DNA of 5,271 nucleotides, taken from positions 1 through 5,271 of the forward strand of contig WLQO01000074.1 of assembly GCA_009698295.1 (NCBI GenBank), given 5' to 3'. Shown piece after piece: positions 1-5,271 of this stretch; position 1 is the stretch's first letter; each line of letters begins with the position of its first letter. This DNA comes from Actinomycetota bacterium. GTDB lineage: Bacteria; Actinomycetota; Actinomycetes; Nanopelagicales; Nanopelagicaceae. Made by a program: the position numbers and the translations under genes. The notes below the pieces were generated by a model. The model did not search any database. It was given only the letters and a program-made list of their open reading frames with translations, and was not told the DNA's origin.

Positions 1-203
1 AAAAACTTGCCTCAGGAGATGTAATTAAGGTCGCTGAAGTTGTGCGCGATCTTTATCGTCGTGATTTAGATCGCGGTCTTTCTGCTGGTGAAAAGCGCAT
101 GCTCGCCAAGGCGAAGCAGATCCTTATCTCTGAGTTAGCTCTTGCCGAGCGCACAGATGAAGAAAAGGCTGCAACTCTCCTTGACGAGGTTCTCGCTTCT
201 TAA
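1..203 (+). CDS. carD: CarD family transcriptional regulator, C-terminal part (5' end outside window)
   Basis: The open frame begins at base 3 and ends with TAA at 201-203, giving 66 residues. It contains the stretch VAEVVRDLYRRDLDRGLSAG, then EKRMLAKAKQILISELALAE, which I recognise as the helical C-terminal domain of actinobacterial CarD. In mycobacteria CarD binds the RNA polymerase beta subunit through its N-terminal domain (not visible here) and stabilises the open complex through the C-terminal domain at the upstream edge of the bubble, notably at rRNA promoters. The tail ends in acidic and alanine-rich residues (ERTDEEKAATLLDEVLAS). Only 16 bases separate its stop from the next gene. 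The order carD then isp genes then cysS is the one known from M. tuberculosis, which supports the identity. The start and the polymerase-binding domain cannot be assessed. Confidence 0.9.
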   Translation, partial: KLASGDVIKVAEVVRDLYRRDLDRGLSAGEKRMLAKAKQILISELALAERTDEEKAATLLDEVLAS

Positions 204-219
204 TTAACTGCCGTATCTC

Positions 220-1341
220 ATGATCGCCGCAATCATCGCTGCTGCTGGCAGTGGCGAAAGATTTGGCGCGGCAATTCCAAAGGCTTTAATCCAACTTGGT
301 GATCGCACTTTGATCGAGCACGCAGTTTCTTCTATCTCATCTGTTGCCGATCAAATTATCGTCACCGCTCCCGCGGGATATGAAAAGCAAATTCAGGCTT
401 TAGTTGGCGATGGCATCACAGTCGTAACTGGTGGAGCAACACGTTCAGAAAGTGTGCGCATCGGTTTATCTAAAGTTTTATGCGAAGCCGAATATGTCTT
501 AATCCATGATGCCGCCCGCGCACTTGCATCTCCAGCTTTGGCGCAAAGCGTTGTTGCTGCACTTAAATCTGGCGATGTTGCAGTAATCCCAGGGCTTGCG
601 CAAACAGATACAGTAAAAGTTGTTGATGGCGATGGAATTGTTAAAGCAACTCCAGATCGCACTTCCATGCGCAAGATTCAAACTCCACAAGGTTTTACAT
701 ATGGCCTCATTAATCAAGCGCATGCAACATCAGGTGAGGCAACCGATGATGCAGCGCTAGTTGAAGCTTTAGGCAAACCGGTTCGGGTTATCGCTGGTGA
801 AGAACGCGCGCTGAAAATAACAACGGCATCAGATCTAGCAACTGCGCTGCAATTCTTAGGCCAATCAACTTCCTTTAAAACTGGCGTGGGCGTTGATGCA
901 CATCACTTTGAAGTCGGCCGCCCACTTTGGTTGGCAGGTTTGTTATGGCCAGATCAAGATGGAGTAGAAGGACATTCCGATGGCGATGTTGCAGCACATG
1001 CGATCTGTGATGCGCTCTTTGCAGCAAGTGGTCTAGGTGATTTAGGTTCAAACTTCGGTACAGATAAAGTTGAATACAAAGGTGCATCTGGAGTTACTTT
1101 ATTAAGAGAGACTTCAGCGCTAGTTGAAAAGGCTGGCTATAAAATTTCACATGTATCGGTGCAAGTAATCGGCAATCGCCCCAAGATTGGATCGCGTCGT
1201 GTTGAGGCGATCGCTGCGTTATCCGAGGCTTTAGGCGGCGCTGAAGTCGCGTTACTTGCAACAACTACCGATGGAATGGGCTTAACTGGTGAAGGCAAGG
1301 GTATTGCCGCCATTGCATCAGCGCTGATTTATTCTAAATAA
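220..1341 (+). CDS. ispDF: Bifunctional IspD/IspF: MEP cytidylyltransferase fused to MEcPP synthase
   Basis: This 373-residue cytoplasmic enzyme carries two steps of the MEP isoprenoid pathway: coupling of CTP to methylerythritol 4-phosphate (IspD) and cyclisation to MEcPP with loss of CMP (IspF). IspD spans about residues 1-212: nucleotide loop AAGSGERFG (8-16) with R14 and K21, GGATRSESV (71-79), HDAAR (96-100), QTDTVKV (128-134), QTPQGF (154-159), TDDAAL (175-180) and K199. IspF spans about 221-373: metal ligands D226, H228 and H260 (in VDAHHF and AAHAICDA), GHSDGD (251-256), NRPKIG (319-324), ATTTDGMGLTGEGKG (347-361). D351 stands where E. coli IspF has Glu; I recall Asp as usual in actinobacteria. 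The linker is only about eight residues. No clear Shine-Dalgarno precedes the ATG at 220, and no in-frame alternative start lies between it and the carD stop, so cotranscription with carD is likely. The intermediate enzyme IspE is not encoded here. Confidence 0.95.
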   Translation: MIAAIIAAAGSGERFGAAIPKALIQLGDRTLIEHAVSSISSVADQIIVTAPAGYEKQIQALVGDGITVVTGGATRSESVRIGLSKVLCEAEYVLIHDAARALASPALAQSVVAALKSGDVAVIPGLAQTDTVKVVDGDGIVKATPDRTSMRKIQTPQGFTYGLINQAHATSGEATDDAALVEALGKPVRVIAGEERALKITTASDLATALQFLGQSTSFKTGVGVDAHHFEVGRPLWLAGLLWPDQDGVEGHSDGDVAAHAICDALFAASGLGDLGSNFGTDKVEYKGASGVTLLRETSALVEKAGYKISHVSVQVIGNRPKIGSRRVEAIAALSEALGGAEVALLATTTDGMGLTGEGKGIAAIASALIYSK

Positions 1342-1352
1342 CCCTTGCAAGA

Positions 1353-1364
1353 TAGACTTAGCCA
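1353..1364 (+). promoter_or_regulatory. Predicted leaderless promoter of cysS (-10 box)
   Basis: A TANNNT-type -10 hexamer, TAGACT, occupies 1353-1358. If its last base is -7, transcription would start exactly at the A of the cysS ATG (1365). No purine-rich Shine-Dalgarno is present in the 23-base gap after ispDF. A -10 box at this distance is the known layout of leaderless mRNAs in actinobacteria. The -35 region is poor (TTATTC at 1329-1334 at best), as is common for that promoter class. The prediction rests on one hexamer and its position. Confidence 0.5.
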
Positions 1365-2768
1365 ATGAGTTCGCTATCTTTATATGACACGCTAACGCGA
1401 ACCACATCCCCATTTGTCCCAATTAAAGCTGGCGAAGTCGGCATTTATTTATGTGGTGCAACCGTGCAGGCACCTCCACATATCGGCCATGTTCGCTCTG
1501 GCGTTAACTTCGACATTTTGCGCCGCTGGCTAAGCAAATCTGGCTATAACGTAACTTTTATCCGTAACGTCACAGATATAGATGACAAAATTTTGCACAA
1601 AGCAGTCCATGAAAAGATGCCATGGTGGGCAGTCGCGATGAAATACGAGCGCGCATTTTCCGATGCTTACGCGGCTTTAAATGTGCAACCACCAACTTAT
1701 GAACCTCGGGCTACTGGACATATAACTCAGATGATTGAGTTAATGGCTTTGCTTATTGAACGCGGCGCTGCATATGCACCCGGCAATGGCGATGTATACC
1801 TAGAAGTTCGCAAGTTAAATTCTTACCTAACACTGTCACGTCAGAAAGTGGATGATCTGCAACCTGCCGCAGATGCCGATGAGACAAATAAGAAAGACCC
1901 ACGCGACTTTGCTTTATGGAAAGCGGCTAAACCAGGAGATCCATCTTGGCCGACGCCATGGGGTCCAGGTCGCCCAGGTTGGCACTTGGAATGTTCTGCA
2001 ATGGCGCACGCATATCTTGGTGAAGCATTTGATATTCACGGTGGCGGTTTAGATTTAATTTTTCCGCACCACGAAAATGAGATCGCACAATCAGAAGCAG
2101 CTGGCTATGCATTTTCTAAGCGTTGGATGCATAACGCTTGGGTGACGGCATCTGGCGAAAAGATGAGCAAGTCACTTGGTAACTCATTGCAGGTAGCAGA
2201 GCTTTTGAAGACAGTCCGTGGAATTGAATTACGTTGGTATCTCGGCAGCGCACATTACCGTTCAATGCTCGAGTTCTCGCATGAAGCCCTCGCTGAATCA
2301 GCAACCGCATTCCGCCGAATAGAAGGTTTCTTAAATCGCGCTACTGAAATTTTAGGCACCGCCCCGACTCCAGTTATTTCGCAGAGTTTTACCGATGCTA
2401 TGAATGATGATTTAGCGGTACCAACTGCTTTAGCTGGAATATCGGAAGCGCTGCGCTTGGGAAATAGTGCAATTACATCTGGTGATAAAGCGGTAATTGC
2501 AGCAGCTGCTAGTGAAATTCGTGGTGCGCTAGAAATTCTTGGTTGCGATCCATTTGATCCAGTATTTGCAACTGCCGGGGGCGAAGATTTAACTTCGGCA
2601 CTTGATGGAGTTATTCAATTAGCGATGGCACAACGCACCGCAGCGCGCGAGCGAAAAGATTTTGCAGCATCCGATCAGATTCGTGATGGACTTGCTGCAC
2701 TTGGCATAATTATTGAAGACACAGCACAAGGGCCACGTTGGTCTATCTCACAGATAAGCGAGAAGTAA
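1365..2768 (+). CDS. cysS: Cysteinyl-tRNA synthetase (class I)
   Basis: The 467-residue product charges tRNA-Cys with cysteine using ATP in the cytoplasm. Its length is normal for the family. The zinc site that selects cysteine is complete: C30 (YLCGATVQ), C210 (WHLECSAMA), H235 and E239 (FPHHENEIAQ). The ATP-binding signatures are HIGH at 39-42 and KMSKS at 266-270 (GEKMSKSLGN). Other family stretches are FIRNVTDIDDKI (65-76), EPRATGHI (113-120), LGSAHYRSMLEFS (293-305) and a C-terminal helical domain with DFAASDQIRDGLAALGI (432-448). An intact KMSKS and the full length argue against the actinomycete paralogue MshC. The GATVQ variant of the usual CGPTVY resembles M. tuberculosis CysS1. The ATG at 1365 is chosen because the N-terminus fits the family and a -10 box places a transcription start on it. 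The gene abuts rlmB with no intergenic base. Confidence 0.97.
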   Translation: MSSLSLYDTLTRTTSPFVPIKAGEVGIYLCGATVQAPPHIGHVRSGVNFDILRRWLSKSGYNVTFIRNVTDIDDKILHKAVHEKMPWWAVAMKYERAFSDAYAALNVQPPTYEPRATGHITQMIELMALLIERGAAYAPGNGDVYLEVRKLNSYLTLSRQKVDDLQPAADADETNKKDPRDFALWKAAKPGDPSWPTPWGPGRPGWHLECSAMAHAYLGEAFDIHGGGLDLIFPHHENEIAQSEAAGYAFSKRWMHNAWVTASGEKMSKSLGNSLQVAELLKTVRGIELRWYLGSAHYRSMLEFSHEALAESATAFRRIEGFLNRATEILGTAPTPVISQSFTDAMNDDLAVPTALAGISEALRLGNSAITSGDKAVIAAAASEIRGALEILGCDPFDPVFATAGGEDLTSALDGVIQLAMAQRTAARERKDFAASDQIRDGLAALGIIIEDTAQGPRWSISQISEK

Positions 2769-3707
2769 ATGGCCGGCTCTGCAAAACCTCGTGGCGCAGC
2801 TCGAACTAGTTCTAAAAAAGGACCGACTGGTGGAACTGGTGGAAAGAATAAACGTCGCTTAGAAGGAAAAGGTCCGACGCCAAAAGCGGAAGATCGTCCG
2901 TATCACGCAGCTGCAAAGCGAAAGAAGGCTGCCGAAAAGAAAGCCGCTCCACGTACTCGAACTGGCCGCAGCGAAAAACCAAAGGGTGAAATTGTTTCTG
3001 GTCGTAATGCGGTACTCGAAGCTTTACGCGCCAGCGTTCCGGCAACTGAGTTAATTGTTGCGCGTAGCATCGATGTTGATGATCGCGTTGCAGAATCATT
3101 GCAACTTGCCTTGCATCACCAACTTCCAATTCGCGAAGTACACCGTGCGGAAATCGAAGGCATCAGCGCAAATAGCCAAGGAATTATCTTGGCAATTAAG
3201 CCATATCAATACTCTTCTTTCCAAGAGATAACAGAACGCGCCAACCACCCAATTTTGATTGTGGCACTTGATGGCGTTACTGATCCCCGTAACCTCGGTG
3301 CAATTGTGCGAAGCGCCGCAGCCTTCGGCGCTGCAGGCGTTGTTATGACTGAACGACGCGCAGCGGCAATGACAGCATCTGCTTGGAAATCTTCTGCCGG
3401 AGCTGCAGCTCGTCTGCCGGTTGCGCAAGTAACCAATATGGCTCGCACCATCGAGGATGCCAAGAAAATCGGCTGCTTTGTTATTGGTCTAGATGGCGAA
3501 TCAGATGAAACCTTGAGCGGAATGAAAGTTGCTAAAGAGAATGTCATGGTCGTAGTTGGCTCAGAAGGTAAGGGCCTATCTCGCTTAGTACGCGAAAAAT
3601 GCGATTTGGTTGTCTCTATCCCGATGCGCGCAACAACCGAATCTTTAAATGCCAGTGTGGCGACTTCAATCGCCTTGTTCTGGGTTGACGAGCAACGCCG
3701 CAAGTAA
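2769..3707 (+). CDS. rlmB: RlmB-type 23S rRNA (guanosine-2'-O)-methyltransferase, SPOUT/TrmH family
   Basis: This 312-residue protein is a SPOUT-fold methyltransferase that uses S-adenosylmethionine to methylate a ribose 2'-OH in rRNA; for RlmB this is G2251 of 23S rRNA. Residues 1 to about 73 form a Lys/Arg/Gly-rich, probably disordered tail that also occurs in the M. tuberculosis homologue Rv3579c. Residues about 74-150 are the small substrate-binding domain (EIVSGRNAVLEALRA). The catalytic SPOUT domain follows with motif 1 DPRNLGAIVRSAAAFG (172-187, N175 and R181), motif 2 VVVGSEGKGLSRLV (261-274) and motif 3 VSIPMRATTESLNASVA (282-298), which builds the trefoil-knot cofactor site. The ATG directly follows the cysS TAA, suggesting translational coupling; a weak purine stretch (GAGAAG) lies in the end of cysS. 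The position in the cysS block supports RlmB, but exact target specificity (G2251 versus another rRNA site) cannot be proved from sequence. Confidence 0.9.
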   Translation: MAGSAKPRGAARTSSKKGPTGGTGGKNKRRLEGKGPTPKAEDRPYHAAAKRKKAAEKKAAPRTRTGRSEKPKGEIVSGRNAVLEALRASVPATELIVARSIDVDDRVAESLQLALHHQLPIREVHRAEIEGISANSQGIILAIKPYQYSSFQEITERANHPILIVALDGVTDPRNLGAIVRSAAAFGAAGVVMTERRAAAMTASAWKSSAGAAARLPVAQVTNMARTIEDAKKIGCFVIGLDGESDETLSGMKVAKENVMVVVGSEGKGLSRLVREKCDLVVSIPMRATTESLNASVATSIALFWVDEQRRK

Positions 3708-3713
3708 ATATTA

Positions 3714-3720
3714 GAAAGAG
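3714..3720 (+). promoter_or_regulatory. Ribosome binding site of the SGNH hydrolase gene
   Basis: GAAAGAG lies eight bases before the ATG at 3729, a suitable spacing. It is an imperfect match to the GGAGG core and fixes this ATG as the start within the 21-base gap after rlmB. Confidence 0.5.
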
Positions 3721-3728
3721 CTAAAGAA

Positions 3729-4508
3729 ATGAAATATCAGCGTTTAATCGTTTGTGGTGATTCGTACTCCGAAGGCATGTCTGATGAAATCATCAACGGG
3801 CAATACCGCGGATGGGCAGATCGCATCGCAGATGTTATGGCGCAAGATGTTCCAGGGTTTACCTATGTAAATTTGGCAGTTCGTGGCAAGTTGCTCAAAC
3901 AAGTTATCGATGACCAATTACCACTTGCAATTAGATATGTGACCGGGCCAGATACTTTGCTAACTTTCCATGCTGGTGCAAATGATGCGCTACGCCCAAG
4001 TTACAAACCAGAAGTTGCACAAGGACTTTATGCAGAAGCGGTTCGCCGCGCTGCAGCAACTGGTGCAACGCTGATGTTATTTACAGTCTTGGAAAGGACT
4101 GGAAATACCGGGCGCGGATCTGATGTTTGGGCGGCGCGTTTTGGAGAATTTAATAAGATAGTTCGCAAAGTGGGTGCCGAAGTCGGCGCAATTATTGTTG
4201 ATGCCAACAGCGAGACTTTCTTTAGCGATAATCGCTTTCTTGCCTTTGATCGCTTGCATTTAAATGCCGAAGGCCATCATCGAGTTGCTCAAGCTTTATT
4301 AGAAAAATTGGGTTATCAATATGATCCAAGTTGGCGAATACCGCTGCCACCAGCACAACCAACTCCTTGGCTAAAGAAGCGGGTACTTTCTGCAATTTGG
4401 TTCTTCACTTTTGCATTGCCTTGGATCTGGCGCCGCCTCCGTGGAAAATCATCAGGGGATGGACGCGTTGCGAAATACCCAACTCCAACGGCTTGGCCAG
4501 TGCGCTAA
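3729..4508 (+). CDS. SGNH/GDSL-family hydrolase with tryptophan-rich C-terminal tail
   Basis: This 259-residue protein has all SGNH hydrolase blocks: block I GDSYSEG (10-16) with nucleophile S12, block II G53 (NLAVRG), block III GAND (83-86) with N85, and block V DRLH (174-177) giving D174 and H177 of the catalytic triad. It should hydrolyse an ester or thioester bond of a lipid, acylated sugar or similar molecule; the substrate is unknown. There is no signal peptide at the N-terminus, so the catalytic domain is probably cytoplasmic. After a proline-rich linker (PLPPAQPTP, 205-213) comes a hydrophobic, Trp-rich stretch (VLSAIWFFTFALPWIW, 219-234), then basic RRLRG and SSGDG. From memory, similar PW...RRL.G.SSGDG tails occur in other actinobacterial members. 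The stretch may attach the enzyme to the inner membrane face or pack on the core. The gene begins 21 bases after rlmB and is likely the last gene of the run. Confidence 0.85.
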   Translation: MKYQRLIVCGDSYSEGMSDEIINGQYRGWADRIADVMAQDVPGFTYVNLAVRGKLLKQVIDDQLPLAIRYVTGPDTLLTFHAGANDALRPSYKPEVAQGLYAEAVRRAAATGATLMLFTVLERTGNTGRGSDVWAARFGEFNKIVRKVGAEVGAIIVDANSETFFSDNRFLAFDRLHLNAEGHHRVAQALLEKLGYQYDPSWRIPLPPAQPTPWLKKRVLSAIWFFTFALPWIWRRLRGKSSGDGRVAKYPTPTAWPVR

Positions 4509-4519
4509 TTCTCTGGATT

Positions 4520-4547
4520 TTTACATTACGCCGTTAACTGCCATAAT
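4520..4547 (+). promoter_or_regulatory. Predicted sigma-70-type promoter of the tRNA-Thr gene
   Basis: A -35 box TTTACA (4520-4525, five of six matches to TTGACA) and a -10 box CATAAT (4542-4547, five of six matches to TATAAT) are separated by 16 bases. Transcription would start near 4554, leaving a 5' leader of about 21 bases for RNase P to remove before the tRNA at 4575. It sits in the largest intergenic gap before the tRNA and probably also serves the carbonic anhydrase downstream. Confidence 0.6.
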
Positions 4548-4553
4548 TACGCC
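4525..4553 (+). repeat. Direct repeat of ATTACGCC around the tRNA promoter
   Basis: The octamer ATTACGCC occurs at 4525-4532 and again at 4546-4553, in the same orientation and 21 bases apart start to start, which is two DNA helical turns. The first copy begins at the last base of the -35 box and the second overlaps the end of the -10 box. The repeat is real in the sequence; a regulatory role is speculation. Confidence 0.4.
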
Positions 4554-4574
4554 CGTTGCCTGCAAAGGTAGCAA

Positions 4575-4649
4575 GCCTCTCTAGCTCAGTGGTAGAGCAG
4601 CGCACTTGTAATGCGCAGGTCGTCAGTTCAATCCTGACGGGGGGCTCCA
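4575..4649 (+). tRNA. tRNA-Thr (anticodon UGU), CCA encoded
   Basis: A full cloverleaf can be drawn. The acceptor stem pairs 4575-4581 (GCCTCTC) with 4639-4645 (GGGGGGC), including two G-U pairs. The D arm is 4584-4587 with 4595-4598. The anticodon stem GCGCA/TGCGC (4600-4604 with 4612-4616) holds the loop CTTGTAA, so the anticodon is TGT at 4607-4609, reading ACA threonine codons. The T arm is GTCAG/CTGAC (4622-4626 with 4634-4638) with loop TTCAATC. The discriminator is T4646 and CCA is genome-encoded at 4647-4649. There is no intron and the variable loop is short (five bases). It has its own promoter upstream and no visible terminator before the carbonic anhydrase. Confidence 0.97.
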
Positions 4650-4666
4650 GATTTAACCCGAGAGTG

Positions 4667-4673
4667 AAGGGGG
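4667..4673 (+). promoter_or_regulatory. Ribosome binding site of the carbonic anhydrase gene
   Basis: AAGGGGG lies five bases before the ATG at 4679. It is the strongest Shine-Dalgarno-like site in the window and decides the start. An in-frame GTG at 4664 would place the start on top of this site, and any longer reading would run back through the tRNA. Confidence 0.65.
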
Positions 4674-4678
4674 CAACG

Positions 4679-5197
4679 ATGAAGAACTACTCGTTTCCTC
4701 ACGAACAATTTGACGATTTAATTGCAGCAAATGCTGAATATATAAAGTCATTTAAATACTCCGAACTCACTGGCCGTGCGGCTAAGGGGTTGGCGATCGT
4801 GACGTGTATGGATTCTCGAATCAACCCGCTATCTGTTGTTGGAATGCGCTCGGGCGATGCCAAGATTTTACGTAACGCAGGTGCGCGTGTTACTGAAGAC
4901 GTAATTCGCACCCTTGTGCTCGCTACATATCTTTTAAACGTCGATCGCATCTTGGTGATGCCGCATACTGACTGCGCGATGGCGCGCGGTGATGAAGCAG
5001 ATATACATGCGCTTATTGATGAGAAGTTTGGCGTCGACACTCGCTCACTTGAATTTCGAACAACTCGTGATCAAAAAGGTGCGCTCGCTATTGACGTAAA
5101 TCGAATTCGCGCTTATCCGTTACTTCGTGAAGGCGTAACTGTGGCTGGTGCAATTTATGATGTAACAACCGGAACTATTCTTCCGGTTGATTGCTAG
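4679..5197 (+). CDS. Beta-class carbonic anhydrase
   Basis: The 172-residue product should interconvert CO2 and bicarbonate in the cytoplasm with one zinc per subunit, supplying bicarbonate for carboxylations. The zinc ligands are C43 (TCMDSR), H96 and C99 (PHTDCAM), and the Asp-Arg dyad of the active site is D45 and R47. KILRNAGARVTEDVIRTL (62-79) is the conserved strand-helix region after the first motif, and the C-terminus GAIYDVTTGTILPV matches the usual family ending. Size and pattern resemble the small M. tuberculosis enzyme Rv1284. The residue after the second zinc cysteine is Ala100, where the commonest family motif has Gly. The frame stays open upstream to 4556 through the tRNA gene, but the Shine-Dalgarno at 4667-4673 and family N-termini point to the ATG at 4679. 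It lies 29 bases after the tRNA CCA end with no separate promoter seen, so cotranscription is likely. Confidence 0.92.
   Translation: MKNYSFPHEQFDDLIAANAEYIKSFKYSELTGRAAKGLAIVTCMDSRINPLSVVGMRSGDAKILRNAGARVTEDVIRTLVLATYLLNVDRILVMPHTDCAMARGDEADIHALIDEKFGVDTRSLEFRTTRDQKGALAIDVNRIRAYPLLREGVTVAGAIYDVTTGTILPVDC
5166..5189 (+). terminator. Perfect 9-bp hairpin at the 3' end of the carbonic anhydrase gene, possible terminator
   Basis: CAACCGGAA (5166-5174) and TTCCGGTTG (5181-5189) are exact reverse complements around a six-base loop. The hairpin lies inside the last ten codons and ends six bases before the stop codon TAG. No T-run follows on either strand, so it is not a classical intrinsic terminator; it could be a U-less terminator or an mRNA 3'-end stabiliser, or be coincidental with the conserved TTGTILPV coding sequence. 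Confidence 0.3.
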
Positions 5198-5271
5198 CTC
5201 GCCGAATCGGCATCTTGGTCACTGGATAACTTAAATCTGTTAAAAACTGCTGTACCAATGCGCTAAATAGC
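5198..5271. other. Right-edge segment after the carbonic anhydrase, no confirmed gene
   Basis: No plus-strand coding frame begins here; the only ATG (5259) meets a stop two codons later. On the minus strand two frames enter from beyond the window edge. One reads YLAHWYSSF and stops at 5240-5242. The other runs longer, reads about 31 residues including ALVQQFLTDLSYPVTK, and stops at 5176-5178, overlapping the carbonic anhydrase by 22 bases. Either could be the end of a convergent gene, but the piece is too short to decide. A short GCCG-AAT-CGGC inverted repeat at 5201-5211 has no T-run. Confidence 0.3.

Noticed and set aside
201..219. Separate promoter for ispDF in the gap after carD
   Set aside because: No TANNNT hexamer sits at leaderless distance from the ATG at 220 and no -35/-10 pair fits in the gap; cotranscription with carD is simpler.
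3206..3703. Minus-strand 165-residue open frame opposite rlmB
   Set aside because: It is an antisense shadow of the conserved SPOUT domain, shows no recognisable domain, and the plus strand has all three family motifs.
4497..4522. Possible intrinsic terminator after the SGNH gene (CCAG...CTGG followed by T-rich bases)
   Set aside because: The stem is only four pairs with a 12-base loop, too weak to support; the T-run is also part of the tRNA promoter -35 region.
4331..4537. Plus-strand 68-residue open frame overlapping the end of the SGNH gene
   Set aside because: It is out of frame within the SGNH tail, has no ribosome binding site that I can see, and runs across the tRNA promoter -35 box.
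4556..4678. Extension of the carbonic anhydrase frame upstream, giving a 213-residue protein
   Set aside because: The extension lies across the complete tRNA-Thr gene, and a strong Shine-Dalgarno sits directly before the ATG at 4679, which fits family N-termini.
4575..4678. tRNA-Thr as an integration site for a mobile element
   Set aside because: No repeat of the tRNA 3' end, integrase or foreign-looking gene is seen in the window; the downstream gene is an ordinary carbonic anhydrase.
5201..5211. GCCG-AAT-CGGC inverted repeat as a terminator
   Set aside because: Four pairs with a three-base loop and no T-run is below what could be called a terminator.

Overview
This window looks like a core housekeeping stretch of a small-genome actinobacterium of moderate GC. 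The gene order carD - ispD/ispF - cysS - rlmB matches the block I recall in Mycobacterium tuberculosis (Rv3583c to Rv3579c), and the protein details are actinobacterial: a CysRS with a GATVQ/HIGH signature, an RlmB with a long basic N-terminal tail, and an IspF with an FGTD loop. Codons are richer in A/T than in mycobacteria or streptomycetes and genes are packed tightly. Together this suggests a streamlined, possibly freshwater planktonic lineage (acI/Nanopelagicales-like). The lineage is an inference; the phylum is well supported.

Layout: positions 1-203 hold the C-terminal end of CarD. Next come a single gene encoding fused IspD and IspF (220-1341), cysteinyl-tRNA synthetase (1365-2768), an RlmB-type SPOUT rRNA 2'-O-methyltransferase (2769-3707) and an SGNH/GDSL hydrolase (3729-4508). 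All are on the + strand with gaps of 0 to 23 bases, so they can be read as one operon-like run. The cysS gene also appears to have its own leaderless promoter. A 66-base gap then carries a good sigma-70-like promoter for tRNA-Thr(UGU) (4575-4649). Only 29 bases after the tRNA is a small beta-carbonic anhydrase (4679-5197), probably cotranscribed with it. The last 74 bases are intergenic or the tail of a gene that cannot be settled here.

Functionally the run combines transcription control (CarD), two non-consecutive steps of the MEP isoprenoid pathway (IspDF), translation (CysRS, RlmB, tRNA-Thr), an acyl-ester hydrolase of unknown substrate, and CO2/bicarbonate interconversion. I see no mobile element, CRISPR array, phage gene or obvious new system. 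The points most worth a second look are the IspD-IspF fusion, the precisely placed leaderless promoter of cysS, the tRNA-carbonic anhydrase transcript, a perfect 9-bp hairpin in the last codons of the carbonic anhydrase, and an 8-bp direct repeat around the tRNA promoter.
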